From contig OW818656.1 in NCBI GenBank assembly GCA_942492965.1, positions 248,001 through 312,000 of the forward strand: a DNA stretch of 64,000 bases. The letters are read 5' to 3'. Numbering within the stretch: the first letter of the stretch is position 1; each line of letters opens with the position of its first letter. Positions 52,836 to 62,126 of the stretch are shown here, piece by piece. The notes under the pieces were generated by a model. That model worked only from the letters and a program-made list of their open reading frames with translations, made no database searches and was not told the origin of the DNA. The stretch is from Sphingosinicella sp942492965 (GTDB lineage Bacteria > Pseudomonadota > Alphaproteobacteria > Sphingomonadales > Sphingomonadaceae). The position numbers were made by a program, and so were the translations under genes.

Positions 52836-53618
52836 GTGAACAGCCCTGAATGCATCACCTACGCCAAGGATGGACCGATCGTCACAGTTGCGATCCGGCG
52901 CCCCGAGGTCCGGAATGCGCTGAATAACAAGGCCAATATTGAGCTCGGCCAGGCATTCGACGCGTTCGCCGCAGATGATGGCGCATGGGTTGCGATCGTT
53001 ACGGCCGAAGGCGACCAGGCCTTCTGCGCCGGTAATGACATGAAAGCACGCGCGCGCGGCGAACAATTGACCAAGGAAAAGTGGTCAGGCGGATTCGGCG
53101 GGCTCACCACACGTCACGATCTCTTCAAGCCTGTGGTCTGCGCGGTCAACGGCTCTGCGCTTGGCGGTGGATTCGAGATCGTACTGGCCTGCGACATCGT
53201 GATCGCGGCCGATCACGCGCGCTTCGGTCTTCCCGAGGTCAAATTCGGGCAGCTTGCCGGAGCGGGCGGCGCCCATCGTCTCCCGCGCGCCCTGCCTTGG
53301 CAGCGGGCGATGGGCATGCTGCTTACCGGACACGACATCGATGCCAAAACCGCAGCCGAATGGGGGTTCGTAAACGAGGTGGTCCCTCACGCAAAACTGA
53401 TGGAAACGGCGCGGCGCTGGGCGGACACGATTGTCGCCAATTCACCACTGGCGGTGCGCGCGACTAAGGAAACCGCGATGTGCGGCCTTTCCCGCCCGCT
53501 CAATGAGGTAATCGACCATTCCTTTCCTGGCCGCGATGCGTTGCGCGCGTCCGAAGACTTCAGGGAAGGCCCGCGTGCCTTTGCCGAAAAGCGGAAACCA
53601 CAATGGCGGGGCAAGTGA
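52836..53618 (+). CDS. Enoyl-CoA hydratase/isomerase family protein
   Basis: This 260-residue crotonase-fold protein starts at GTG with AGGAAG upstream. It has DQAFCAGNDMKARARG and NGSALGGGFEIVLACD. The loop VKFGQLAGAGGAHRLPRAL lacks both catalytic glutamates of hydratases, as in several isomerases and carnitinyl-type enzymes. It is first in the right-hand nine-gene operon and overlaps the next crotonase by 16 bases. Confidence 0.9.
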   Translation: MNSPECITYAKDGPIVTVAIRRPEVRNALNNKANIELGQAFDAFAADDGAWVAIVTAEGDQAFCAGNDMKARARGEQLTKEKWSGGFGGLTTRHDLFKPVVCAVNGSALGGGFEIVLACDIVIAADHARFGLPEVKFGQLAGAGGAHRLPRALPWQRAMGMLLTGHDIDAKTAAEWGFVNEVVPHAKLMETARRWADTIVANSPLAVRATKETAMCGLSRPLNEVIDHSFPGRDALRASEDFREGPRAFAEKRKPQWRGK

Positions 53619-54430
53619 ACACTTCGGCGGCTCCCACGATCGGCGAGAACATCGTCTTGGCGGTCGACGGGCCGGTTCTATTGGTGCGCCTCAATCGCCC
53701 TGAAAAGCTCAATGCTCTTACCCCAGACATGCACTTCGGATTGCAGGCCGCGTTCGATCGCTTTGCCGCCGATCCCGCGTTGCGCGTGGCGATTCTCGCC
53801 GCTGCGGGCCGCGCCTTCTGCGTCGGCTCCGACCTCAAGGCCGCGGCCGATCGGCGCATGCGCGGCGAAGGGCCGCTGGCCATGCCGGCCAGAGGCTATG
53901 GCGGCCTCGCGCAACGCTTCGACCTCGACAAGCCGGTGATCGCGGCCGTGAACGGAGACGCATTCGGGGGCGGTTTCGAACTGGCACTTGCTTGCGATGT
54001 CATCGTCGCGTCTGAAGGCGCGCGCTTTGCCCTCCCGGAACCTCGGTACGGCATGGTGGCGATAGGCGGCGGCCCGCACCGGCTGGTTCGCGCGGTCGGC
54101 GCAAAGCGGGCGATGGACATCGCCCTCACCGGCCGCCACATCGAGGCCGGCGAGGCACTTACGATGGGTATGGTCAATCGCGTCGTCACGGCGTCTGACT
54201 TGATGGAGACCTGCCGCACGCTGGCGCTGTCGTTGACGCAATGCGGGCCAGCCGCCCTCGCAGCGGCGAAGCAGCTTGTGGACACGACGCTGGATCAGCC
54301 TTCGCTCGAAGCCGCGATCAGGAACCAGGAGGCACTGCCGGCCATGCAGCGCTGGCGGGCGACCGATGAAGGCCAGGAAGGTGCGCGGGCCTTCGCCGAG
54401 AAACGCTCGCCGACGTGGATCGTCCAATGA
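53603..54430 (+). CDS. Enoyl-CoA hydratase/isomerase family protein
   Basis: This 275-residue crotonase-fold protein has GRAFCVGSDLKAAADRR and NGDAFGGGFELALACD. The active-site loop PRYGMVAIGGGPHRLVRAVG has no catalytic glutamate, like its upstream neighbour, to which it is related in layout. The two may act on successive or alternative isomers, or form a heteromer. It overlaps the CoA-transferase start (ATGA). Confidence 0.9.
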   Translation: MAGQVNTSAAPTIGENIVLAVDGPVLLVRLNRPEKLNALTPDMHFGLQAAFDRFAADPALRVAILAAAGRAFCVGSDLKAAADRRMRGEGPLAMPARGYGGLAQRFDLDKPVIAAVNGDAFGGGFELALACDVIVASEGARFALPEPRYGMVAIGGGPHRLVRAVGAKRAMDIALTGRHIEAGEALTMGMVNRVVTASDLMETCRTLALSLTQCGPAALAAAKQLVDTTLDQPSLEAAIRNQEALPAMQRWRATDEGQEGARAFAEKRSPTWIVQ

Positions 54431-56628
54431 CTGGACTGCCGTTCGAGGGCCTACGCGTGATCGACTGCGCAACCGGACTTGCGGGGTCCATCGCATCAAT
54501 GATGCTCGGGCAACTCGGCGCGGACATAATCAAGGTGGAGCCGAGCGGAGGCGATCCGCGCCGTGGCAGCCCTGCGTTTGCGGCGTGGAACCAGGGTAAA
54601 CGCAGTATAACGCTCGATCCCCCGCAGGACCGGCAGGACATGGCCAGCCTGCTTGCCGGGGCCGATGTCCTGATCCACGAGCCGGGCTTCCCCGACGCAC
54701 TGATGGCGGGCGCTCCCCATCTCATCACAAGCTGCATCGCACCTGAACCGCCCGGCTTTGGCGGGAAGGCCCTGCCCGCGGATGATTTCCTGGTGATGGC
54801 GGCGGTCGGGCTTCTGAACGAACAGCCCGCGACGAATCGCGATGGCCCGGCCTTCGTGCAATTACCCTTCGGCAGCTACTGTACGGCATGGCTCGCCGCT
54901 ATCGGCGTTGCCACGCGCTTGGTCGCACGGATGCGCGGCGCCTCGTCGGGGAGGGCCGACACCAGTATTCTTCAGGGGACGCTGCTGCCTTCGATGATGC
55001 TGTGGCGCGATGCAGAAACCCCGACACCGAGCCTAGAGGGTCGCATCGACAAGCGTGTCCTGCCTTCCCTCTTTGAATGCGCCGACGGCATCTGGCTGCA
55101 CATCATGCAGAATGCCGACGATACGCCGCTCATGCGGCGGCTTCTCGAAGAAATGGGACCGCAAACGGTCGCGGCCGAGAATGCGAAGTGGCCCAAGCAT
55201 TTCCGCTATGCGAACTGGGGCGCGAACGTGTGCGCCTTCAAGAGCCGGCCCAGTGCGGAATGGCTGGCCGACCTGTGGGAATCGGACATCCCGGTGCAAC
55301 CCGCGCGGGTGCTGGGCGAACTCTATCAAGACGCGCAGGCCGAAATGAACCGCTACGTCATCGACATCGACGATGCAGATATGGGTACGATCCGCGTGCC
55401 GGGTGCCCCGATCACGATCGAACCGCCCGCGAGAACCGGCATAGCGATATCTGCTCCTGACGCAGACCGTGCCATGGCGCTTGCACCGCGCCAGGCCGCT
55501 CGCTTTCCCGCGCCTTCGCAACCCCCCGGAACGCCGCTGCTGCAAGGCGTCCGCGTGATCGATTTCGGCAATTATCTTGCCGGACCGCTCTCGACGATGC
55601 TGCTGGCAGACCTCGGCGCCGAGGTCATCAAGATCGAGCCGCCGCAAGGCGATCCGATGCGCGCCAACGAATCCGCCTTCCTTGGCTGCCAGCGTGGCAA
55701 GCGGAGCATCGCGCTGGATCTGCGCAATCCCGAATCCCGCACGGTAATCGCACGACTGGTGCAGACGGCGGATATCGTCCACCACAACATCCGCCTGCCC
55801 ACTGCACGGAAGCTCGGCCTTGCTTGGGAGGATCTGCGCGCGATCAATCCGCAGATCGTCTTCGGCCATGTCAGCGCCTACGGGCCCGCCGGCGAGCGTC
55901 GCTACTGGCCGGGATATGATCAGCTGTTCCAGGCCGCGACCGGCTGGGAGCTGGCCCATGCCGGTGCGGGCAATCGACCGGCCTGGCTGCGTTTCGGCAT
56001 GATGGACCACATCTGCGCGTGCTCACTGGCCCTTGGCATGCTTGCTGCCTTTTTCAGGCGGATGCGGACCGGGGAAGGAAGCCAGGTTGCCGCCTCGCTG
56101 CTGGGTGCGAGCATTCTCACCATGTCCGAGGTCGCGATGAAGCCCGATGGCTCGCTGGCCGGATGGCAAGGCGGATTGGACAGCGACCAGACAGGAACAT
56201 CGCCCGGGCGGCGGTTGGCGCAATGCCTTGACGGATGGATCGCCTTCGATGGCCCCGACGCAAAAGCCCCGGATGTGAAAGCGCTTGCCCTCATTTCCTG
56301 CCATGAAGCGCTCACCAGGCTCTGGGTTGAGGGCTTCCAGGCCGTGCAGATTCCCACTGGCGGCGGACGCGCATTTCTGGACGATCCCTCAAACGAGCGC
56401 CTTGGTCTCGTCGCCCGCTATCGACACCCGATCTATGGTGAATTGCGGCATCCCGGCGCCTTCTGGGATATGGGCGACAGTCCAGCCTCGCCGCGCAGAG
56501 CCCCACCTGTGCTCGACCAGCATCGCGACGAAATCCTGGCAGAGTTGGGCTTCGGCGCGAACGAGATCGAACGGCTGGAACGCGCGGGCGTTCTGAACGC
56601 CGGTGCAGCGGCAAGGGTGAACGCATGA
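54427..56628 (+). CDS. Tandem double CaiB/BaiF CoA-transferase
   Basis: This 733-residue protein consists of two complete CaiB/BaiF (family III) CoA-transferase modules, about 1-360 and 367-733. Each opens with the family motif: CATGLAGSIASMMLGQLGAD with IIKVEPSGGDPRRG, and NYLAGPLSTMLLADLGAE with IKIEPPQGDPMRAN. In the region of the catalytic aspartate, module 1 has RADTSILQG (D178). Module 2 reads VAASLLGAS, with alanine 555 and no acidic residue. So one module may be active and the other structural. It would put CoA on a substrate acid from another CoA ester. ATGA overlaps link it to both neighbours. Confidence 0.9.
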   Translation: MTGLPFEGLRVIDCATGLAGSIASMMLGQLGADIIKVEPSGGDPRRGSPAFAAWNQGKRSITLDPPQDRQDMASLLAGADVLIHEPGFPDALMAGAPHLITSCIAPEPPGFGGKALPADDFLVMAAVGLLNEQPATNRDGPAFVQLPFGSYCTAWLAAIGVATRLVARMRGASSGRADTSILQGTLLPSMMLWRDAETPTPSLEGRIDKRVLPSLFECADGIWLHIMQNADDTPLMRRLLEEMGPQTVAAENAKWPKHFRYANWGANVCAFKSRPSAEWLADLWESDIPVQPARVLGELYQDAQAEMNRYVIDIDDADMGTIRVPGAPITIEPPARTGIAISAPDADRAMALAPRQAARFPAPSQPPGTPLLQGVRVIDFGNYLAGPLSTMLLADLGAEVIKIEPPQGDPMRANESAFLGCQRGKRSIALDLRNPESRTVIARLVQTADIVHHNIRLPTARKLGLAWEDLRAINPQIVFGHVSAYGPAGERRYWPGYDQLFQAATGWELAHAGAGNRPAWLRFGMMDHICACSLALGMLAAFFRRMRTGEGSQVAASLLGASILTMSEVAMKPDGSLAGWQGGLDSDQTGTSPGRRLAQCLDGWIAFDGPDAKAPDVKALALISCHEALTRLWVEGFQAVQIPTGGGRAFLDDPSNERLGLVARYRHPIYGELRHPGAFWDMGDSPASPRRAPPVLDQHRDEILAELGFGANEIERLERAGVLNAGAAARVNA

Positions 56629-57419
56629 GACTGTCGGGCAAAATCGCGATGGTGACCGGCGCCTCGCGCGGCATGGGAATGGCCATCGCGCAGCGCTTCG
56701 CGGCTGAGGGCGCCCAGGTTGCCATGCTGGCGCGCGGGGCCGAGGAACTTGCAAGGGCAGCCGCCACGATCGGCGAGCACGCCGCCGCCTTCCCTTGCGA
56801 CATCAGCGATCCGGGCGCGTTGCGGCGCATTTTCGGCGAAGTCGCCTTGCGATATGGCGGGCTTGATATCCTTATCAACAATGCGGCGCTCGCCACCCCC
56901 AATCCGATCGCCGAGGCACGGGATCAGGACGTGCAGAACGAGGTGGCGGTCAACATACTGGGGCCACTTTACTGCAGCCGCGAGGCGATCCCCCTGATGC
57001 GCGCGCGGGGCGGCGGCGATATCGTCAACATAAGCTCGGAATCGGTCAATCACCCCTATCCGCATCTCGGACTCTACGCAGCCACCAAGGCTGCCCTCGA
57101 AACACTCTCCGTCGTGCTCCGGCAAGAGTTGGCAGACGAGCATATTCGCGTCGTGACCTACCGATCAGGCAATGTGCGCGGCACCTTCAGCCGTAACTGG
57201 TCCGACGAAGCGCGCACGCGGGCCCGGGCCGCCGCCCGCGACGCGGGGTTCTACGCCCAGTCCGGCGCGCAAATCGAACCGGAAATCCCGGCCGAGATGA
57301 TCCTCAACATCGTGACCCTTCCCCGCGAAGCCCAGATCGACCTCATTGAACTGCGCGGCGCCCAACCCAACTCGAAAACCATCGCGGCGCGTATGGCAGC
57401 AGACCCATCGAAGGTTTGA
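56625..57419 (+). CDS. SDR family oxidoreductase
   Basis: This 264-residue classical SDR has TGASRGMG, NNAALATPNP, catalytic YAATKAALE and the serine in VNISSESVN. It starts with an ATG that overlaps the CoA-transferase stop. The C-terminus (EIPAEMILNIVTLPREAQIDLIELRG) is of the type with no TGQxxxVDGG. It likely oxidises a hydroxyacyl intermediate. Confidence 0.9.
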   Translation: MRLSGKIAMVTGASRGMGMAIAQRFAAEGAQVAMLARGAEELARAAATIGEHAAAFPCDISDPGALRRIFGEVALRYGGLDILINNAALATPNPIAEARDQDVQNEVAVNILGPLYCSREAIPLMRARGGGDIVNISSESVNHPYPHLGLYAATKAALETLSVVLRQELADEHIRVVTYRSGNVRGTFSRNWSDEARTRARAAARDAGFYAQSGAQIEPEIPAEMILNIVTLPREAQIDLIELRGAQPNSKTIAARMAADPSKV

Positions 57420-57463
57420 GCCGCCCTGACGCCCTTTAACATCCGAAGCACAAGGGACAATTA

Positions 57464-58924
57464 ATGCCACTGAAATTACAAGATAAACTATTCATCGGCG
57501 GCGAGTTCATAGCTGGCGGCTCCGGCGTTGAAGAGATTATCAACCCAGCAACCGAGGAGGTTATCGGCCTTGCTCCCGTCGGCTCCATGGCCGATGCCGA
57601 AGCTGCAGTGAGTGCCGCCCATGACGCATTCACCAAGGGCCGCTGGCCACGCATGAGCCGCTACGAACGCATTGCGTACATGCGCAAGTTCTATGCCGCG
57701 CTTGAAAATCACAAGGACGAGATCGTCGAGATACTGATCGCCGAGGCGGGCGCCACCGTGCCGCTGGCGAACGGAGCCCAATGGGCGACCGGCATGAAGC
57801 ATTTTCGCTACTATATGGAACGCGCGGCCGAAGACTTCACCAAGATGAGCCGCGCCGAGGTCACCGGCAAGGTACTCGGGACCAGCGTCATCCGCTACGA
57901 TCCGGTCGGCGTTGTCAGCGTTATCACTCCTTACAACTACCCTTTCATGCTCAATCTCGTGAAGTCGGTGCCGGCGCTGCTGATGGGCAATACCGTGATC
58001 CTGAAGCCCTCGCCGTACACGCCATTCGCGGCGACGCTCTTCGGCGACATTGCGCGAGAAGCCGGTCTGCCCAAGGGCGTGTTCAACGTGATGACCGGCG
58101 GTATCGATGTCAGCCAGTTTCTCACCAGCGACAAGCGCATCCGGCTTGTCACCTTCACAGGCTCGGACACAGTGGGCGCCGCAATCATGGCGCAGGCCGC
58201 GCCGACGCTGAAGCGGCTGGTCCTTGAACTCGGCGGTAAGTCCGCGATGATCGTGCGCCCCGACGCCGATATGAATCTTGCGGTCAACGCTGGCCTGCGC
58301 GGTTTCACATCGCATGCGGGACAAGGCTGCGCGCTCAACACGCGGCATCTGGTGCACAATTCCATCCGCACGGACTATGTCGCACGCCTGAAGGAGGCAG
58401 CAGCCAAGGTACATATCGGCAACCCTGCCGATCCGGCTGTCGAGATGGGGCCGCTGATCCGAAGAGCAGCAGTCGAGCGGACCGAGAAGTATATCGCGCT
58501 CGGGCTCGAGTCCGGGGCGAAGCTGATGGCTGGCGGCAAGCGTCCTGCAGGGTTCGAAAAGGGTTTCTTCTTCGAGCCGACCTTCTTCGATGACGTCGAT
58601 AACAGCGCGCGCATCGCGCAGGAGGAGATATTCGGCCCTATCGCCTGCGTTATCGGATACGACACCGATGAGGAGGCCATCCGCCTCGCCAACGACAGCG
58701 AATTCGCGCTCGCCTGCTATGTGTGGTCGACGGACGTCGGCGCGTCTTACGAGATCGCGCAGCAGATTCACAGCGGCCGCTGCGCGATCAACGGCGGCGC
58801 TGGTACGCAGCTTTCGGATGAGCCCTTCGGCGGTAACCTGCGTTCGGGCTTCGGTCGCGAAAATGGGACCGAGGGCTTGCTCGAATTCACCAACGCCAAC
58901 GCAATCTCGTTCCACGCCGGATGA
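57464..58924 (+). CDS. Aldehyde dehydrogenase (second)
   Basis: This 486-residue NAD(P)-dependent aldehyde dehydrogenase has the VITPYNYPFMLNL motif, general-base glutamate in LVLELGGKSAMIV and the catalytic cysteine in SHAGQGCALNTR. Length is normal. ACAAGGGAC precedes the ATG, and the 44-base gap is the largest in the operon, so a second promoter is possible. The stop overlaps the next start (ATGA). Confidence 0.94.
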   Translation: MPLKLQDKLFIGGEFIAGGSGVEEIINPATEEVIGLAPVGSMADAEAAVSAAHDAFTKGRWPRMSRYERIAYMRKFYAALENHKDEIVEILIAEAGATVPLANGAQWATGMKHFRYYMERAAEDFTKMSRAEVTGKVLGTSVIRYDPVGVVSVITPYNYPFMLNLVKSVPALLMGNTVILKPSPYTPFAATLFGDIAREAGLPKGVFNVMTGGIDVSQFLTSDKRIRLVTFTGSDTVGAAIMAQAAPTLKRLVLELGGKSAMIVRPDADMNLAVNAGLRGFTSHAGQGCALNTRHLVHNSIRTDYVARLKEAAAKVHIGNPADPAVEMGPLIRRAAVERTEKYIALGLESGAKLMAGGKRPAGFEKGFFFEPTFFDDVDNSARIAQEEIFGPIACVIGYDTDEEAIRLANDSEFALACYVWSTDVGASYEIAQQIHSGRCAINGGAGTQLSDEPFGGNLRSGFGRENGTEGLLEFTNANAISFHAG

Positions 58925-59982
58925 TTGGGGTGCCGGCCACACATAGCGTGCCATGGATCGATGACAGCGCGCTTGTCGCCGATCCATCGCCCCTGCAATC
59001 CTGGTTTGACGAGCAGCTTGGCGGCAAATCCACACCCCTGTCGCTGACAAAAGTATCCGGCGGCGCCAGCAACAGTCTGCTACGGGTCCAGCGCGGTGAC
59101 GGGTTTTACGCGCTGCGGCGTCCCCCGGCGGTCGCGAACGACAAGACATCGCACAATATCGAACGCGAGCTGCGGCTGGCGCGCGCGCTGAAGCAGACCG
59201 ATGTGCCGCACGCCCGTTTGGTCGAAGGAACCACCGACCCGCAATGGATTGGTGGCCCGTTCCTGGCGATGGAATGGGTCGACGGCTTCACGCCGCGCGA
59301 TCCCATGCCGGACCCCTTCACCAGCTCTCCCGACAATCGCCGCGCATTGGGCGAGGCCGTGATCGACGCGCTCGCGGCGATCGCGCGGGTCGATTGGCAT
59401 TCGCTCGGACTTGGCGACTTCGGCAAGCCCGAGGGCTTCCTGGATCGGCAAGTTGAACGCTGGCTTGCCCAGTTCGAACGCAACCAGGTGCGCGAGCTTG
59501 CTCACCTTGATGCGCTCGTAAGGTGGCTGCGCGATAACCGGCCCAGTGGGTCTCGCGCCGGCCTGATGCACGGGGACTACAGCTTCGCCAACGTCATGAT
59601 CGCACCCAACCTGCCCACCCGTGTCGCTGCGGTGATCGACTGGGAGCTTTCCACAATCGGCGATCCGCTGCTCGATCTGGGGCATCTGCTGTCGAGCTGG
59701 GAAGATGAACAGAGCGGGCCGACCTGGGCCTATTATATCGACTGGAAGAACGGCCTAGGCACCCGCGCCCGCGCCGCCGACCGCTATGCCGCCGCGAGCA
59801 GCCGGTCGGTCGAGGCGCTGCCCTATTACATGGTGCTCGCGCTCTTCCGTCTCGCGATTCTGCTAGAGGGCAGTTACGCCCGCTTCGTCCGGGGAAAATC
59901 CGACAACCCCCGCCATGCCGCTTTCGAGACACGCATACCCGACCTGCTTTTGCAGGCTGTACGCGTAACCGAACATCACTGA
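58921..59982 (+). CDS. Phosphotransferase family protein (ACAD10/11 N-terminal or LvaA-like kinase)
   Basis: This 353-residue protein is of the aminoglycoside-phosphotransferase fold. It has a P-loop-like VSGGASNSLLRVQRG, YALRRPP with the ATP lysine position occupied by RR, the Brenner motif MHGDYSFANVMI (H217, D219, N224) and the metal-binding D240 in VIDWELSTIGDP. It matches the kinase half of vertebrate ACAD10/11 and the LvaA kinase of levulinate breakdown, which phosphorylates 4-hydroxyacyl-CoA so that the oxygen can be removed. The next gene encodes the acyl-CoA dehydrogenase half. ATGA overlap with the aldehyde dehydrogenase shows tight coupling. Confidence 0.9.
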   Translation: MIGVPATHSVPWIDDSALVADPSPLQSWFDEQLGGKSTPLSLTKVSGGASNSLLRVQRGDGFYALRRPPAVANDKTSHNIERELRLARALKQTDVPHARLVEGTTDPQWIGGPFLAMEWVDGFTPRDPMPDPFTSSPDNRRALGEAVIDALAAIARVDWHSLGLGDFGKPEGFLDRQVERWLAQFERNQVRELAHLDALVRWLRDNRPSGSRAGLMHGDYSFANVMIAPNLPTRVAAVIDWELSTIGDPLLDLGHLLSSWEDEQSGPTWAYYIDWKNGLGTRARAADRYAAASSRSVEALPYYMVLALFRLAILLEGSYARFVRGKSDNPRHAAFETRIPDLLLQAVRVTEHH

Positions 59983-60000
59983 CGATTGAGGACATAATAG

Positions 60001-61305
60001 ATGTGGGATTTTTCGACAGAACCCGAGTTCCAGAAGAAACTGGACTGGATGAAGGCCTTCGTTCGAGACGAGATAGAGCCGCTCGATCTGGTGTTCGACC
60101 GGCCCGGCCACAATTTCGATGTCACCGACAAGCGCGCGCTGGCGGCGATCCGGCCGCTGCAGGAGGAGGTCCGGCGGCAGAGCCTGTGGGCATGCCATCT
60201 AAAACCCGAACTGGGCGGCCAGGGATATGGACAGGTTCAACTCGCACTGATGAACGAGATTCTGGGCGCAACGAAGTGGGGGCCGCGCGTCTTCGGTTGC
60301 CAGGCGCCGGACAGCGGCAATGCCGAGATTCTAGCCCATTTCGGTACGGCTGAGCAGAAGAAAACCTACCTTGAACCGCTGCTCGCGGGCGAGATCGTCT
60401 CCTGCTATTCCATGACTGAACCGCAAGGCGGGTCTGACCCGCGCATGTTCGAAACCCGTGCCGTCAGGGATGGCGACGAATGGGTGATCAACGGGTATAA
60501 ATGGTTCTCCTCCCAGGCACGCTGGGCAGCCTGCATCATCGTCATGGCGGTGACGGACCCGGATGCGCCGGTTGCCGGCCGCTTCTCGATGTTCCTTGTT
60601 CCGCAAGGCACGCCGGGCGTGAACATCATCCGCAATTCCGGTCTTCTCGGCGAGAGCGAGGAAGAGGGCGCGCACGCCTATATTCATTACGATAATGTGC
60701 GCCTGCCTGCCGATGCCATGCTGGGCAGCGAGGGCAAGGCATTCGAAGTGTCGCAGGTTCGCCTGGGCGGTGGGCGTATCCACCATGCCATGCGCACGCT
60801 GGGCGCAGCGACCAAGGCCTATGAAATGATGAAGGAGCGCGCGGTCAGCCGCTACACGCAGGGCTCCGAATTGTCGCGCAAGCAGAGTACGCTGCAATAT
60901 ATCGCCGACAGCTATGTAGAGCTTTTGCAGTTCCGCCTGCTAGTTTTGCACGCGGCCTGGACCATCGATCAGGGCGACAAGGAAGGCGGCCGGATCGGCA
61001 TCGGCGCAGCGAAGATCATGAGCCCGCGCATCCTGAAGGACATCATCGGCCGCGCCATACAGTTGCACGGTTCGCTCGGCGTCTCGAACGAGCTTCCGCT
61101 CGGCCAGTACTGGATCAAGGCCGCAGCGCAGGGCCTCGTCGACGGGCCGACCGAAATTCACGAGATCACCCTGGCCAAGCGGCTGCTGCGCGGCGTGAAA
61201 CCCGCCGAAGGCCTCTTCCCCACAGAGCACATCCCTACACGCAAGGAGGCAGCGCTCAAGAAGCTCGCGCCCTATGTGCAATTGCGCGAGGAAGAGCTGG
61301 CATGA
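60001..61305 (+). CDS. Acyl-CoA dehydrogenase, ACAD11/LvaC-like
   Basis: This 434-residue protein is longer than other acyl-CoA dehydrogenases in the window. It starts MWDFSTEPEFQKKLDWMK, and has CYSMTEPQGGSDPRMFETRA, INGYKWFSSQARWAACIIVMAV, and the C-terminal QLHGSLGVSNELPLGQYW with DGPTEIHEITLAKRLL. This is the layout of the dehydrogenase half of ACAD10/11. Together with the kinase before it, it could convert a 4-phosphoacyl-CoA to an enoyl- or 3-hydroxyacyl-CoA. The operon continues with two SDRs. Confidence 0.93.
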   Translation: MWDFSTEPEFQKKLDWMKAFVRDEIEPLDLVFDRPGHNFDVTDKRALAAIRPLQEEVRRQSLWACHLKPELGGQGYGQVQLALMNEILGATKWGPRVFGCQAPDSGNAEILAHFGTAEQKKTYLEPLLAGEIVSCYSMTEPQGGSDPRMFETRAVRDGDEWVINGYKWFSSQARWAACIIVMAVTDPDAPVAGRFSMFLVPQGTPGVNIIRNSGLLGESEEEGAHAYIHYDNVRLPADAMLGSEGKAFEVSQVRLGGGRIHHAMRTLGAATKAYEMMKERAVSRYTQGSELSRKQSTLQYIADSYVELLQFRLLVLHAAWTIDQGDKEGGRIGIGAAKIMSPRILKDIIGRAIQLHGSLGVSNELPLGQYWIKAAAQGLVDGPTEIHEITLAKRLLRGVKPAEGLFPTEHIPTRKEAALKKLAPYVQLREEELA

Positions 61306-62114
61306 ACCCGAACGTAAACACCGGGGCCAATGCCTTCAAAGGCCTGCCGGACGACACCCTGCCCTCCCCCGCCGAGCTGTTCGACATGACGGGCAAGGTC
61401 GTGCTCGTTACCGGTGGCAGCCGTGGTATGGGTCGCGCCATGAGTCTCGCCTTCGCCAAGGCGGGGGCGGACGTTATCGTCGCGAGTCGCAAGATCGAGA
61501 CTTGCGAGGAGGTGGCGGAACGGATCCGGGCCATGGGTCGCCGCGCGTTGGCGGTGGCCTGTCACGTCGGCAAGTGGGCCGACATCGACCGGCTGGTCGA
61601 AGCTTCTTATGCCGAATTCGGCAAGATCGATGTGCTGATCAACAATGCCGGTATGTCCCCGGCTTCGCCCTCATCGGCACAGGTCGATGAAGCGTTGTTC
61701 GACAAGGTCGTCGATGTGAACTTCAAGGGGCCGTTCCGCCTCACTGCGCTGGTCGCAGCGCGCATGGCGGAGGCTGGCCGGGGGAGCATCATCAACATCT
61801 CCAGCCTTTCCGCCATCCGGCCGCAGCCCGCCGTCTCGCCCTATGCGGGCGCGAAGGCGGCGCTGAATGCGGCGAGTGTGGGGATCGCGATGGAATATGC
61901 CTCGCGCGGCGTACGCGTGAATGTGATCGCACCCGGCGCGTTCGCAACCGACATCTCGCGCAGCTGGTCAGATCCTGAGACCGTACGCATGCGGGCCGCG
62001 CTCGAACGCGTGGGGGACCCGCGTGAAATCGTCACCGCCGCGCTCTATTACGCCAGCGACTATTCCGGCTTCACTACCGGCGCGAACCTGCGCGTGGACG
62101 GTGGCAGACTCTAA
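61302..62114 (+). CDS. SDR family oxidoreductase with N-terminal extension
   Basis: This 270-residue SDR starts at an ATG that overlaps the dehydrogenase stop. About 30 residues (NPNVNTGANAFKGLPDDTLP and on) precede the cofactor motif TGGSRGMG. NNAGMSPASPSSA, serine in INISSLSAI and YAGAKAALN follow, ending FTTGANLRVDGGRL. It has the catalytic residues. It may be the LvaD-like partner of the kinase-dehydrogenase pair, though LvaD-type proteins cannot be distinguished by eye from other SDRs. Confidence 0.9.
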   Translation: MNPNVNTGANAFKGLPDDTLPSPAELFDMTGKVVLVTGGSRGMGRAMSLAFAKAGADVIVASRKIETCEEVAERIRAMGRRALAVACHVGKWADIDRLVEASYAEFGKIDVLINNAGMSPASPSSAQVDEALFDKVVDVNFKGPFRLTALVAARMAEAGRGSIINISSLSAIRPQPAVSPYAGAKAALNAASVGIAMEYASRGVRVNVIAPGAFATDISRSWSDPETVRMRAALERVGDPREIVTAALYYASDYSGFTTGANLRVDGGRL

Positions 62115-62126
62115 CGGGGTATCACT

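Noticed and set aside
57488..59149. 553-codon minus-strand frame opposite the aldehyde dehydrogenase and kinase
   Set aside because: Both plus-strand genes have complete catalytic motifs; this frame has none.
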